Assembly: GCA_030141605.1 (NCBI GenBank)
Contig: JAQGDQ010000331.1
Span: 62,001-126,000 of the forward strand
Length of the DNA: 64,000 nucleotides
Reading direction: 5' to 3'
Origin: Tubiluchus corallicola
Lineage: Eukaryota; Priapulida; Priapulimorpha; Priapulimorphida; Tubiluchidae
Shown: positions 13,601 through 25,500 of the stretch, in pieces
How the letters are laid out: every line of letters begins with the position of its first letter
Position numbering within the stretch: position 1 is the stretch's first letter
The notes under the pieces: model-generated
Databases searched by the model: none
What the model was told of the DNA's origin: nothing
Seen by the model: only the letters and a program-made list of their open reading frames with translations
Made by a program: the position numbers and the translations under genes

Positions 13601-16600
13601 AATAAAACAATTTAGCTGTTTTATAAAGTGATTTTTAATCACTGTCAATGGATAACACTTTACATATAGCATTCAATGTTCTACTCACTTACTTACTTAT
13701 TTACTTGAAGTGCCACCTGGCAGAAGTTTGTGTACTGTACCTATCTTGCTAAAGAATCTTGGGGAACACTGTAAAACTCCTGGGTGAGGTTTGGGAGAAC
13801 TTCAGATGTAAAAATGCATTTAGCTGTGTTTCACGCTTTCCTGTGTCCCCTCCTTGTCCTGTCACCTTTGTTTTCCTCTTTCCTGCCTCTTGCTTGCCTC
13901 TCTTTTTTTCTTTTAATGTATTTTTGGTTAAATTAGTGTTTATATCCAGCATGCAAATGGAGGGTCTACTTAAACCAAAATCCAACTCATTATTTAGTAT
14001 AATACGCTAATATGAGATACTGAACTGGCAGGTGTGTCTTGGTCACACTTGGTGCATTTACATGTGCCAAACAGGCTTGGACTAGTCACCGAATACATGC
14101 ATGCTTGGATACAAGAGCCTTTTGAGGTTTGAGACCCTAATTTGCACAATTTTCAATAGTAACCAAAAAATTTTGACTATATTAATTTAAATTAAGCATG
14201 TTAACTATGCTGAAAATTACAGTATGTGTCAGAAACTAAATAAACATCGTAGTAAGACAATTTAAATCATTTGTAATTTTTATTAAATTTTGTATCGGAA
14301 TTAGTATTTGTACTTTTAAAAATATATACTGTTTGTTAAGTTTCGTCAATATAGGAAGTACAACAATTGATACTTAAAACAATTGCTGCAACTTTTAAGT
14401 GATACTTAATTCAGAAAAAGATCTCAGACCGGTTGAATGCTAAACTATTTAAACATCCCAGTGACCTTCTCTTCCCTCTGGTTCACATGGGCCTTTTGAA
14501 TCCAGTCCACCCCTGACCCTAATGAGTGAGCAGCAGCAGCTGTTTTGCAGCTGAACTTCTGGGCAATCATCCATCCATTTACTCAACAAACACCCACCAT
14601 TACCACTTCACAATTTCATCCTATAAAAATAGGCAAATCAATTCAGTGTTTTTTAAGCACATTGTCGGCTGGGTTTAAGGCCCATGGTTTTTGAAAATGT
14701 GCCCCCAAGCTGTGGTAAATGACAGCTACAGCACATATACTGTATTATCACCTAAATAACCACTTATGTAATGATAACTGTCGTTTTGACGGCATTTATG
14801 ATTTTGGCACATAATTTGTTAGAAAAAATGTAAAGCAATAACTGCTATAGAAAATCAAGCCCGTCCAGCAAGTGGCAACTGCTTTCTTTGAGTGACATCA
14901 TTTCTCATGCATAATACCCATATAAACATTTAACATTCGAACATCCAAAGGAACCTTGGAAGTAACTGCATATAACCAAAAGTGTCAGGTTCAAAGTACA
15001 ATACAAAAATATATCCCAATGTTTACAACAGATGGGCATATGAAGAAGATATGAAAATTAGCTAAAATTTTGCATTATGGTGACTGTTATTAGTATAGCA
15101 CTTGCCTTTGGTTAGACTTCTGTTGTGAGACTTTACTGTCACACGTGGGACTTGAGCTGGTCAAAGCATGGCAATTATAACTACTACCAGCATTGCTAAC
15201 ACTTATTTAAGTAAACTCTAATTGCGGACATTGACAGTAGAATGTTTCACTCTTGATTTTCTTACATCTATTGGGTGCAGTCATCATTTACGACTGTAGG
15301 AATTGAAAATTATTAGCATCAATGACTCAAAGGCACGTCACAACACGAACACTGTTAATTTTATATTTGTTTTGCAGGTTTGTTCTGAAGTTTCTTCTCC
15401 CATATGCTCGGGCAGGCGTTGGACAGAGAGAACAAACGAAAAGTCTGTCCATCAAGGCAATGGATATTCTTCGCCAAGGCTACACAAGATTGGCAGAGAT
15501 TCTTGTGAATGAAGTATGTTACATTTTATATCAAATGATCAGTTTAATGTGTTTGATTCTATTTAATTCTTGTTTCATTAAGTTTGCATTTTGTGTGGTT
15601 TTAAAAATTTGATAAAATGCAATTTGCCATTTTAGTACACAAATTGTTTACTATGTTACTGCTACAATGATCTGCATCAGTGCTGCTCTTAATATTAAAG
15701 TAGTAAAGTAGCAGCATATGCTAAATTAACAATTGAATAAACTAAACCACGAATTTTACTACTTTACAGGGAATACTGCCAGAGGAAGAACTTATATTTT
15801 TCTTAACTCATGATGAAATAGCAGTTCTCAAGAAAACTCGTTCAGCACGACTGATTGGAAAGTACAAAAATGTTTAATAAATATTTACTTTCTTTTCTAT
15901 ATAAATTTAAAATTTCTATATCTCTAATAATTTAAATCAGTTGATGCAAATATTAGTATTTTTAAGTACTTCACTGTTTGGTGTTAGTAGTCAATGTGAC
16001 TAATTAGACTGTGTGGAAAAATAGTCTCACACAGACTAATTTTAAAGTGCACTTTTTGTGTATTTTTCCAGTATTTAATTAATCTGTGTTTCGATAATTG
16101 TCTGTATTGTGCTGTGAAGGGCAGATCTTGAGCACGTGAAACAAAGAATAATCTAGCATCCCAACAGAATATGGCATGACTTTTGCTAAGAAGAGAATGA
16201 TATGCACTGGCCTGGTGCTCAATGCAGACGACAAATGGAATACAATGCAAGTGAACACGGTGTTGCAGGAAAACATGGCAAGCCGGTTGATGAAGAAATT
16301 TCTAGCTCCGATTTTGAATCCGCTGAAGAAGATTCTGATTGAAAAGCAAAACATTGTTATTGCCATTTGAATTTCATTGAAAATAAACTTCATTTTGGAG
16401 TGAAAAAAATTCCATGAAATTAGTCTGTGTGGAAAATTACTCTAACACAGGCTAATTTTCATAAGGCACGTTGAAAAGTTGGTTTCAAAATTAGTCTCAC
16501 ATAGACTAATTACAATAAACAGTGTATTGAACTTGAACTACAATTGTAAACAAATTGATACAACGTGAAATTCACACCATCTTGCAGTTACTAGGATCAG

Positions 16601-19600
16601 CTATGACAGGACAACTGAGAATATTTTGTTTATATAGCACTCTTTTTTGCCTATGCCAAACATTTTATCTGATTAAGTTTTCTTATAAAACAGTTGCAGC
16701 TACACACCAGAAAATCTCAGTGGAAATGATGCTAGCCCTAAATAGAAAAAGTGTTCCATTTTTGTTTTAGTATTGTCACTTATAGACATTTGCTTGATTT
16801 CATTGCTGAAAATTTTTTCTAGGGCTTTTAGGAGAAGAAAATTGATGCCAACAATGATGGCCATGGAATTTCCTGAGATATGCTTTGGTTATCCCAAACC
16901 TGTGAGTTAGTTAATAGTGCTGTTTTTAATTACGCAGTTTCTGCAATTAGTCATCTATCTATTTTGCTGAAATATTTTGTGATGATTTTACTTGCAGATT
17001 TCTGCTAATACATCGGCAAATCATCTACACTATACTCACCACTCCCTCTTATTACTTTAAGGGCAAACTCGAAGAAGTTTAGTAGTACATTTTCAAGTCA
17101 AATTAAGTAGCTTCCTTCCAACTTTGTTATCTTTACCCTCTCTAAACAGATGTTGCTCATTGATTAAATAGTTCTTTAAAATACTCTCATCTGTACAAAA
17201 AGTATTCCTAGGTTTCCTAAAAAATTAATGACCTGATACTAATAAAATATCAAGTGATATTTGTCATCACTTCTAGCCTATTTTCAGCCATTATCTGCTA
17301 TGTGAGTTATTAAAGGGTAAAGCTATAAATTATATTATTTGTAAATGAAGTCCTAACTTGTAACCTTAAGCTAAACTTTGCCTGTCTTTCTTCTGTTTAT
17401 TATTGCAAAAAGATTAAGCATTATATTATTTTTTAGGAAGCAGAGCATATCACTAACGAGCAAATTGCAACTACGATGGAATTAAAAGGTTACCTAAATG
17501 TCTTATTATTTGATATAAAGTAGAGCAGCTAATTTGTTTTAAGTTTGAGTTATCTTTTCTGAACATGTTTGAGCTTCATTTCCAATGAGCTTTTGGCTGT
17601 TTTTTCAAGTGAGAACCCCTTCTGCAAAACATGTGATGTATGTATGATGTCATGCAAATATTTAAAGTCCAATCCCAACTAATCCATTGATGGTTACAGA
17701 ACTTCTCATCTTTGTTGTCGATGTACATGTGCTGTGCTTGTTTTACGTGCATCATTAAACTGCTATGTTGTTGTCTATATCGGTATCACAGCCACGAATT
17801 TCACCTTCTCACTACATTTTTCATTTTGGTAAAATTATATTACAATAGTGAAGGGCGTTTGTAAAGCTAACAAAATTTTATGATGAAGTTGTAACTAGTT
17901 ATTATTGTTTCTTTAGGAATGCCAGTAAGTAATGGCGTAGTGCAGGGCAAGTGCAGAGTTGTGAAATGTCTAGAAGATGCTAATTCTATTCAGGTATGAA
18001 TATTATCCAGTGTGATGACAACTTTTCAACTTCTAACGTCACTTTGGGATCACAACCCTAACAGAAAGTTAAAATTCACAACAAGAAATGACTTTATATT
18101 CTGTTCTTATATTTTTTCACGTAATATTTTTTTCCAATACCGATTCTTTTCTTTTGAATTTAAACTATTGATAGAGTTCTTTGCAGTAATCAAGCCAAAG
18201 TTTTTAGCTTATGAACAGAACTTTATGTTTTATAAAGTTGCACAAATGTTTTGAGTGCAGGAGTTTTGAGCTACATCCATTTAAACATTTCAAAAATAAA
18301 AATTATTCAGAATGACCACAAGATGTCACTTCCATGATTACTTACTACACCTTTTGGATTTCAAGGCTTAGCCAAATTTTCCTTGTGGTCTTTTAATAGC
18401 TAACATTTTATTTGGCTATAATACCAAAAATCAAATAGTAGGTTCACTTCATGCTAAATCTTGCAAGTAAGCAAAAGCCCGATGCTGTGCAGTTGACATT
18501 CTAGTGAACTTTTCGTGGAATACGCTACTATTTTTTGTATATTTGGTATTGTAACACCATAGTTGAATGAGGTCTTAACACCAATCATGAGGTATATTCG
18601 TGTTGTATAATGACTGGTGATTTTACTTATGCTGAGTTTATTATTCATTTGTAATCTATTTGATTAATTATTTAGTATTTTATTTGCTGTTTAGTTTATA
18701 GACTCAACTCCGCAAAGTGTTGAAACTTGCACGTCAGTTCTCAATTAAGTTATTTCAAATCAGATTTTGAAGTCCTGATGGGCACATGCATTTGCACTTA
18801 AACCAACTTATTCAGTCTCCGTTTATGTAGTGACTGTGTTAAATAATAACATAATGATAGCCTAACAGATGGCTAACATTTTTTAAACATTTTGGGCTTT
18901 TTTAGTAGCTTTGTGCTGGTTAGTGAATAACAGAGTTAGTTATGTTTCATCAATTTGTAGATTGGAGAGATATTAATTGCACAGTACACAGATATTGGCT
19001 GGTCTCCATATTTCCCTTTGATCAGTGGACTTGTCACAGAGCTTGGCGGGCTTCTCTCTCATGGTATGTATTTTATTTGTGTTGAAGAATTATTGCAGAT
19101 GAAGTTATAACTTACTTGATGTTTCATTTGTAATGACATAAGGTTGCCAAAAGGTTCTAATGATTTTTTTCACAAATGAACAATTATAACAATAAACAGT
19201 ACAATCTAAAGAAATAAATGGTGTAATGAATACTCATTTTGTTTTCATTGTGAAATACACAGTATGCTTAAGTTTGTTAATGTTTAGCTTATCTTATAAT
19301 CTCATACCAAGAATTATTAATTTTTATTTTAGGAGCTGTAGTTGCAAGAGAGTATGGTCTGCCTTGTATAGTATCTGCAAAGAAAGCAACTAGTATCTTC
19401 AAAACAGGTAATTTCTGTCAGTGTGCAAACACAGCAGATGCAAAAGATATGTTACAGGCACCGTGTAAAATTCACACATTTATAAAATTCCTAGGTATTT
19501 CATATAACACCTATACATTTCGGGAAAACTGTAAAATAAATCCTTTTATTGCCACTCTTTCACACTTTGCCGAGACGTTTTGTATAATAGCTAGCGTTTA

Positions 19601-20140
19601 TTTAAAATGCGTTTGTGACCTTAGCAACGTAAAAAATGAACATAATTTTTGTTTGGAATCGAATTTTTCCTACGTATTTTTGCATGGAATGCATAAAACA
19701 ACTTAGCTACTAAACTAAGCAAGCAGTTTAAATAAGTTAATTGAAGAATATTCAATTAAAAAATAATATGGAAAAGCATATTCAGAATCTAAGAATTACA
19801 TGCTTTGCCTAAACAAAACTTTTGCTTTGTATATAGTGCTTTGGAAAAGTGTCAAATCAACTGTTTTAGACACTTTACCTGTTTTGTTTTGGCATTCCAT
19901 AAAATGCCTAAGCATTTTGTAAAATACCCGGTTTCCCATTTTGCCAATAAAATATATACTAAAGTAGTGCCTAGGCATATTGTGTTCAGTATGAGTTAAC
20001 TGAGCAATATTTATCATTTTACTAATTTCTATGTAGGAGAAGAAGTGATATTAAATGGTACTGCTGGAACCATAGCAAAAGTTGCTAATGCTCAGACACA
20101 GACACTGAAGACTGGCTCAGAAAGTTCTGCTGCTGAGTGA
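1710..20140 (+). CDS. Gene 1: PEP synthase / rifampicin-phosphotransferase-like protein, 3' part
   Basis: Spliced gene, 5' end outside the window. Exons: 1710-1892, 3137-3268, one of 5176-5263 / 6557-6644 / 9256-9343, 11720-11808, 11930-11992, 12097-12192, 12365-12424, 13469-13569, 15378-15513, 15770-15861, 16823-16901, 17437-17488, 17917-17993, 18961-19063, 19333-19407, 20037-20140. With one 88-nt exon the lengths sum to 1530 nt, which is 509 residues plus TGA. Every junction keeps frame and has AG acceptor and GT donor. The visible protein holds the central helical region and the swivelling phosphohistidine domain, with GGLLSHGAVVARE around His450 of the visible part. Family knowledge: this His carries phosphate from ATP to the acceptor in dikinase-type enzymes. 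No PEP-binding barrel follows; the protein stops about 60 residues after the His. Exon lengths and phases match gene 2 (22489-52627), so the two are tandem paralogues. Substrate unknown; not called a symbol. Confidence 0.88.
2924..2953. repeat. (AT)n microsatellite
   Basis: Uninterrupted AT run in the gene 1 intron 1893-3136. Confidence 0.9.
5176..5263 (+). CDS. Gene 1 alternative exon a (mutually exclusive set)
   Basis: 88 nt between acceptor TTGTAG and donor GCAG|GTACAC. Read in phase 0 it gives 29 residues beginning VWNNHMIATQ and leaves one base that completes a Glu codon with the exon at 11720. It is homologous to the exons at 6557 and 9256 and to the single gene 2 exon 42983-43067. Since 88 is not a multiple of three, including two of the set would shift the frame, so one is expected per transcript. 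Confidence 0.82.
6322..6401. repeat. (CA)n microsatellite
   Basis: About 40 CA units between alternative exons a and b, 155 bp upstream of exon b. CA/TG runs in introns can bind splicing factors such as hnRNP L (family knowledge), so a role in exon choice is conceivable but not shown. Confidence 0.95.
6557..6644 (+). CDS. Gene 1 alternative exon b (mutually exclusive set)
   Basis: 88 nt after acceptor ATTTTAG, donor GCAG|GTACAC identical to exon a. Encodes VGHFHMLISR... and ends DFLKSLIFGSRTA; it is closest to exon a (both share LS[ND]FLKS and the donor hexamer), so it is probably the product of a later duplication between those two. The Trp at residue 2 of exons a, c and gene 2 is Gly here, but the His at residue 5 is kept in all. 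Open frame and both splice sites are intact. Confidence 0.8.
7633..7686. repeat. Three tandem 18-bp repeats
   Basis: Three units of CTTGAYTGAGTACCCRGS back to back (7633-7650, 7651-7668, 7669-7686), lying in a locally GC-richer patch (about 7380-7900) of the intron between alternative exons b and c. The patch has no recognisable coding content and may be a fragment of an unidentified mobile element. Confidence 0.7.
8954..8968. repeat. Poly(G) run of 15
   Basis: Fifteen consecutive G in the intron before alternative exon c. It could form a quadruplex in the pre-mRNA or cause sequencing error; its length is uncertain. Confidence 0.8.
9256..9343 (+). CDS. Gene 1 alternative exon c (mutually exclusive set)
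   Basis: 88 nt after acceptor GTTTTAG, donor GCAG|GTATCT. Encodes VWERHMMASHASAGMSN... ending AIAGSQTA, then one base toward the following Glu codon. Same length and phase (0 in, 1 out) as exons a and b. It is the copy nearest the constitutive exon at 11720. By its WxxHM start and small-residue-rich middle it looks as likely as exon a to be the ancestral copy. Confidence 0.82.
10620..10730. repeat. Imperfect (TG)n microsatellite
   Basis: TG-rich run with interruptions (GCACGCATGCGCG in the middle), between alternative exon c and the constitutive exon at 11720. Confidence 0.9.
11720..17488 (+). other. Gene 1 exons after the alternative cluster (central helical region)
   Basis: Nine constitutive exons from INADVMADVAMILSSCPDVL (11720) through the E-rich exon at 17437-17488. 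They align with gene 2 exons 43598-49711: for example HGHRCIRE with HGHRCVRE, and ELWEKPWR with ELREKPWR. The HGHR motif is typical of the central region of PEP-synthase-like and rifampicin-phosphotransferase-like proteins (family knowledge). Exons 11930-11992 and 12097-12192 correspond to one fused exon in gene 2 (43991-44149; 63+96 = 159 nt). Confidence 0.82.
12425..20036. other. Introns of gene 1, right half
   Basis: The larger introns here are 12425-13468, 13570-15377, 15862-16822, 16902-17436, 17489-17916, 17994-18960, 19064-19332 and 19408-20036. Apart from the palindrome cluster at 16003-16510 I see no gene, RNA or recognisable element in them; open frames are short and unlike known proteins. 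Confidence 0.5.
16003..16510. mobile_element. Putative non-autonomous element with palindromic ends
   Basis: Three copies of a palindrome built on ATTAGTCT...AGACTAAT lie at 16003-16040, 16419-16456 (both 38 bp) and 16490-16510 (perfect 8-bp arms, 5-nt loop). The two 38-bp copies are followed by related flanks (CTAATTTT then GCAC). They bracket about 380 bp that contains a short frame ending in an acidic stretch (DFESAEEDSD then stop, near 16308-16370). This looks like a MITE or decayed DNA transposon inside the gene 1 intron 15862-16822. Exact borders and superfamily are not resolved. Confidence 0.45.
17917..20140 (+). other. Gene 1 swivelling phosphohistidine domain, terminal exons
   Basis: Exons 17917-17993, 18961-19063, 19333-19407 and 20037-20140 encode the PEP-utiliser mobile domain: GMPVSNGVVQGKCRVV, then DIGWSPYFPLISGLVTE, GGLLSHGAVVAREYG, GEEVILNGTAGTIAKV, and a short polar tail before TGA at 20138-20140. 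The phosphorylatable His is in GGLLSH. The position after it, commonly Ala in bacterial members, is Gly in both genes here. The protein ends at once after this domain, as in rifampicin phosphotransferases and unlike bacterial PEP synthase. Confidence 0.85.
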
Positions 20141-20790
20141 TTATTGAATGTCAAATCTGGTGATTCTGATATTGGACAGTTTGTCACTGTACTTGTCGTA
20201 ATTAGATCATAAAAAACAAACAGTCATATAAAAACAGAGTAAGTGAAATGTGAAACTGAAATTGATTATTAAATAAGCACTAATGATATAATTTAATTTT
20301 ATATACATGTACCTCATACTGAATTATGGAAAATTTTTAGTGAAAAGGTTTGCAGGAGCAAATTTATACCCTTTAAAATCTTTCCAAATTATGGCAGGAA
20401 GTAGTGTCGTTATAAGATGTCTGAGATAGCTATTCTAATGGTGTTCTCATAGAAGTCTGTTTTAAATGCACTGAATGCTATGGAAGCTGCAACTAGTGAT
20501 GCTAGACTATTAACAAATATTTCAAAGCACTTACAACAATATTAGGGTATTTTTGTTTGCTTATTGAAATTGTTTGTAGCAATGAATATATACATTGTGT
20601 TTGTTGCCAATGAAATAGCTGGGAAATGTTGCTGCGTACATTTAAATGTCATGATTCATTTGTTTATTGTTAATGCTAATATATATATTTAATAATTCTG
20701 TTATTTTGATATTAATAATATTAATCATAATTACGTTATGCATGTTGTTGATCATAAAACTGTTTTGCTTTGAATTTTAAATTGTATTTC

Positions 20791-21262
20791 AATTCATATA
20801 GAGAAGAAAAGAGGGGAGGGGAGAGAGAAGAGAAGCAGTGATGGAAAAACAGTTTGTGTGTGTTTGTATGCACTTGCGAATATTTCATTTCCATCTTTTA
20901 TATTGAATGAATTTGTTTTACATGTCTAAGAACATATTACATAATGTAAAAAAAACAAGGAAAGATAAATGAAACTTTGTTGTATGTAAAAGGTTCATTA
21001 TATGTAGCATAGCTTACTTTCATGTAGGTGGTTCATATTTTTATTCTCAGGTTCTGCTCCTGCTAATTGCTTCTGCGATTAGTTTTTATGCTGATTACCT
21101 GGTGCTATAAAGGTGCATTACATGTATTTACTGCCAATCTGCAGCAAGTTGTGAAGTCAGTATACTGACTGCCTTTAATTATCCCCAAAGCTCTTTTCAG
21201 CTCATTCAAAATCCATTCACTTATAAGATCAATTGATTTTGCTTTTTTCTCTCAATTATGTT
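20791..21262 (+). repeat. Duplicated segment, copy 1
   Basis: About 470 bp that recurs in direct orientation at 24105-24550 with high similarity (for example the shared block TATGTAGCATAGCTTACTTT and the shared end CTCTCAATTATG). Begins with a purine-rich GA tract. No coding potential seen. Either a dispersed repeat or a local segmental duplication. Confidence 0.75.
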
Positions 21263-22453
21263 ATCATTATATAGGAGACTTTAGTAGTGGTTGCATAGAG
21301 ATGAAAGTCGATTGCATACCTTCACAAATAAAATATTATTGGCATTCGATTTGTTATTGTTGCACTGAAGCACACGCTTTGCAAGATAATGAAGTAGTTC
21401 ACTGAAAAGATGATTTGTGTATGGTGTACAATGTCTCATTAGTTATTACAGCTTTGTAATAAATGAGGTGAAATCCATGTAATCGTAAATAGAGTTGGGC
21501 ATCAAGGCAATTAGTGACAGTTGGTAGTAGTTTACATGGGCATGTATGGCACAAAAATTAAGTCATACTTGTACATGTTTCCTGTGGATCTGCAGTAACT
21601 GAAGACTCATTGCACAGCTTTTACCTTTGATCTATATCACACATTTCACCTGCACACGACTGATGTGTGTGCAAATTAATGTATGGCAAGAATGCATTAA
21701 AATATAATTTGAATAACTGCACCTGAGCTTGCATTCTATTACTGGGAGCCACTTGCTCAATCGTGTATGCCACTCTCTTAACCTCATCTCTGTGCCAAAG
21801 AGTTCCATTTTGTTTTGTTTTTTCAGTGTTTTCCAGACATATTTTATACACATTATATAATATTGTTTTAATCGGCAAATTTTTTTCTCTGTTTGGAAAC
21901 ATTTTCATTACCAGACAAAATTGCCATCAGACTTTTTATTGTACTACTTATATTCATTTTTGCGTATTAGCCTACTTGCGGCCAATGTGAGTTTCACGCT
22001 CTACATATTTACATATCATGAAATCCTGCTGCTTATGTAATACGACTTTTCGCATGACATTCATCTTGCATGTTTGCCTTCCCTAGTGATATGCATGTAA
22101 TTGCACTTTTGTTATAGGTTTTACGTAATTTTTGTTCCCTAATAGTTGCGCCGTTTCATGCCCCGTTTGATTCAAATACATTATCGACCGTGCATCCATT
22201 GCACAATTTTGCTTTGTGTAGCAATCATTAAAGTTTTATCTAAAGAAGATTGCACATAGGTAACTGTAAAAAATTACCTTTGAACTATAATACAAGCGGT
22301 TTGGTTTAGTTGAATGGCGCAATGCAGCTGCATGAAAGTCGCCATGGAAACAGCAGCTGATGGAGCGACACAGTTCAGTGATTCATTCCATCAGGAACAT
22401 CTCAACAGCTGATGTAGATTGCTCATAGTACCTCAGTGCTTATAGTTCAGCTG

Positions 22454-22459
22454 TATAAA
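22454..22459 (+). promoter_or_regulatory. Possible TATA box of gene 2
   Basis: TATAAA 30 bp upstream of the proposed start codon. If functional, the 5' UTR would be only a few bases, so an upstream start site is equally possible. No other core promoter element is clear. Confidence 0.25.
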
Positions 22460-22488
22460 GAGTAAATTTTATATTGACCTTGTTTATA

Positions 22489-22597
22489 ATGAGTGCAGTT
22501 GTGTTTCTTTCCCTGGCGATCATACTAATATTTGCTGCTTATGGAATTTACTGTATAGCTGAGCCTGACTTATTAGCTGGAAGTAAGGGCTCAACAA
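22489..22597 (+). other. Gene 2 exon 1: start codon and N-terminal membrane segment
   Basis: ATG at 22489 with A at -3. Encodes MSAVVFLSLAIILIFAAYG, a hydrophobic run of about 20 residues, then a polar stretch; donor GTAAGT after phase 1. It could be a signal anchor or an uncleaved signal peptide. The following exon is rich in Lys and Arg (KWRRKK), which by the positive-inside rule suggests the bulk of the enzyme faces the cytosol if the segment is an anchor. Confidence 0.75.
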
Positions 22598-25500
22598 GTA
22601 AGTACAGTGACAATTTAATTATAAATGCACTTTTCGATGTTTGAGTAGAGATCCACATTCCAGGCCATTTCTGAGCTGTCGTAATAATTTGCCTGGCAAT
22701 AATTTCACTTCAACATGTATTTCGTTTCGGACTTCAGGGAGCAAGGAAGTAATCGTACACCTCCCTGAAAGACTGTGACTAACATTGTTACATAATGCGC
22801 GCAAATAAGCTCCATTAGTTTAGGAGCAGCTGCAGAAGCGCATTAGAATACAGCTTAAAACCCGTACAAAGTATTAACTAAACTAATTGTTAAAATGGTA
22901 TTTTGAAACTATATATTATGTAGTACAAAGAATATTAAAATTGAATGAGTAAATTCAGTTTCTATGAAGAAGAAAATTTTTGTGCGTTTGGATAAGAAAG
23001 GAAATAAAATAATAGTTTTGTTAATAATTTAAAAGATAAAAGAAATTCAAGATAACAAGCTTCAAATGATCACCGTATACAAACTTATTTTAATAAAGTA
23101 TTAATAATAAATGTCAGTATGACGAGTTTAATTTAATACATTTAAATTAAATAATACCTCTTATGATACTTGCACAATGGCAGTTTTACTATGAGGCATA
23201 AGTCTCAGGGCCCCTGTAGTCATAGAGAGGATCCAGGAGCAGCTTTTTAAGAATAAATTGTTCAATAAAATTTATACAGTATTTGTATAGATTAACTGCA
23301 AAAATAAGTGGTTGGTTACTAAGCAAAATTAGATTACGCACAACACAAACTCTAGAGCAGCATGTTTCCTGCATGATGTCGGGCATTCGTTAATGCATTA
23401 TCATTCAACAAGCTCCATGTCATCCTGCCACTGCTTATTCTCCATTTTTTGTAGCCAAATTGTACTCATTCAAGTTAGTCCTTAATTTCTGTTCATCTAG
23501 TAATTAATGTGATACTGTATAAATACAGTTGCTTAGTGATTCGTTACAATGTACTAGAAGCCATCATGCATCTTAAAGGTTTCTTATCTATCTCAGCTGC
23601 AAAGTGTCATCACCCTAACGTTGGACCAAAAAATATTAGTGAACTTTTTCTTCACATTGGTTCTGCTACCCAAAATATCCATGCAGTTGTAGCAAAGAAC
23701 CAACACGTTATGAGATTGTCATTGTAGTTTACCTGTGGCAAAAATATTTTAAAATGTTCCCACAATTGATTTCAGAGCAAAAGAGCCTTCTAATGATTCC
23801 CCTAAACCTTAGCCTTTTCGCTGGTGGGAAGAGAGCCTCCCTGCATGGCTTCATTTTCATGGACTCCGGTCCCCTTCACCTCTATTGATTTGATTTGGAG
23901 TCCTTGATTGTTTCTTTCTTGTTTTTGGTTAAAAAAGGATCTTCATGACAGTTGAAACATCAGGGATCCCAAGGTATACATTCAAAATAACTGAAATCAT
24001 TAAGTAGGTGATACTTGTACCTCTATTTTTTCACAAGTTCTTGCTCTTCACTCTGTGAATATTTTAAATTATTGTCACTCACCACCAGAGATTAATTACC
24101 TCATTAATTCACGAGAAGAAAAAAGGGAGGGAGAGAGAGAAAAAAGAAGAAGAGAAACAGTGACACAAAAACAGTTTTTTTTGTGTTTTATATTTCGATG
24201 TTTTACATTGAATGAACTCGTTTCACATGTGTAAGAACATTTTAAATAATGTAAAAAATCAAGTAAAGATAAATGAACCTTTGTTGTATGTAAAAAGTTC
24301 ATTATATGTAGCATAGCTTACTTTCATGTAGGTGACATATTTTTATCCTAAGGTCTGCTCCTGCTAATTGCTTCTGCGATTAGTTTCTATGCCTGATTAC
24401 CTTGTGCTATAAAGGTATATTGCATGTATTTACTGCCAATCTGTGGGAAGTTGTGAAGTCAGTTTAATTATCCCCAAAGCTCTTTTAAGCTCATGCAAAA
24501 TCCATTCACTTATACGATCAATTGATTTTGCTTTTTCTCTCAATTATGTTTTTCGCCACGCTAATTTTCATAGTTGCAGCTAGGACTGCCTAATTACTTT
24601 TACACTGGTTTTCGCACTATTAAAGCAAACTGGTAGGTTTGGGAAGACTTTGCTCTTTAAGCTTTGTTTGGCAAGGTATAAATAGATTTAAATTCCAAGT
24701 CCATTCCTAATACTTCCTGCACTATGGAAGTGTTTACGAAGACCTACTTCTCTTAAATTAGAAATACTTCTTGTAAGTGAGAAACCAACCAAAACTATAT
24801 AGTTCATTCTTTATTCCTTTTAAGGAGTCTTGTAAACAAATGAAATGTTCAAAGTTACATAAGCCACATTTCTTTTACTTTTTTTGTTTTCCTAATAAAT
24901 ATAATCTCAGAAGTAAAAAATTGGTTTAGGTAATAGATTAAAATAATAATAGGTATAGTTTTAAAGCCAATTTATTGGTTTTTTTCTGAACAATAATGTT
25001 TTGCTTATTTAATTTATATTAGGCAGATGGCACTATATAAAGAAGATTGTTTTTCTGATCGCATTGCACATCCGGAAATGGAGAAGGAAGAAAGATGGTT
25101 ATGAGTTAACTCTGGACCATCCATTCATCAGAGAGATGGACTTATGTGCATTGCTTGAACATCCCCAGAAACTGCAAGAGGCAAATTCTCAAGTTGGTTT
25201 ACTTTCAAAGTTTACTTTTATAGCTAGGTTACTCCAGAAGTTGGAGCCAACATACCCAGGACTTTCTGTATACTAAAGAATTTTTACTATAAAAATGCAT
25301 GTACAATGAGGTTCAATAAACTAAGAATCCATGCAGTATGTATGAGAAAATTTTTTATAGGAAATTAAATTATAGACCAGTAATGTTTTGCAAAATTACT
25401 GCATTGCTTTATTTTAATGGCACACAAGTGCAATAATAATATCAATTGCTATCAATGGAGTTTGGAATATTATATTGCATAAGGCCTGAATCGATTGTCA

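Larger units (their letters stand above)
20141..22488. other. Gene 1 3' UTR and intergenic region to gene 2
   Basis: This 2.35-kb spacer separates the stop of gene 1 from the start codon of gene 2. AATAAA motifs occur at 21327-21332 and 21458-21463; which is the real polyadenylation signal, or whether a nearer variant is used, cannot be told. It includes the left copy of a repeated segment (20791-21262). Open frames at 21621-21990 on both strands lack recognisable similarity. Confidence 0.5.

Noticed and set aside
25023..25192. Shorter form of gene 2 exon 2 with donor GTTGGT
   Set aside because: In frame and possible, but the frame remains open to a donor at 25268, so the longer exon was preferred; not excluded.
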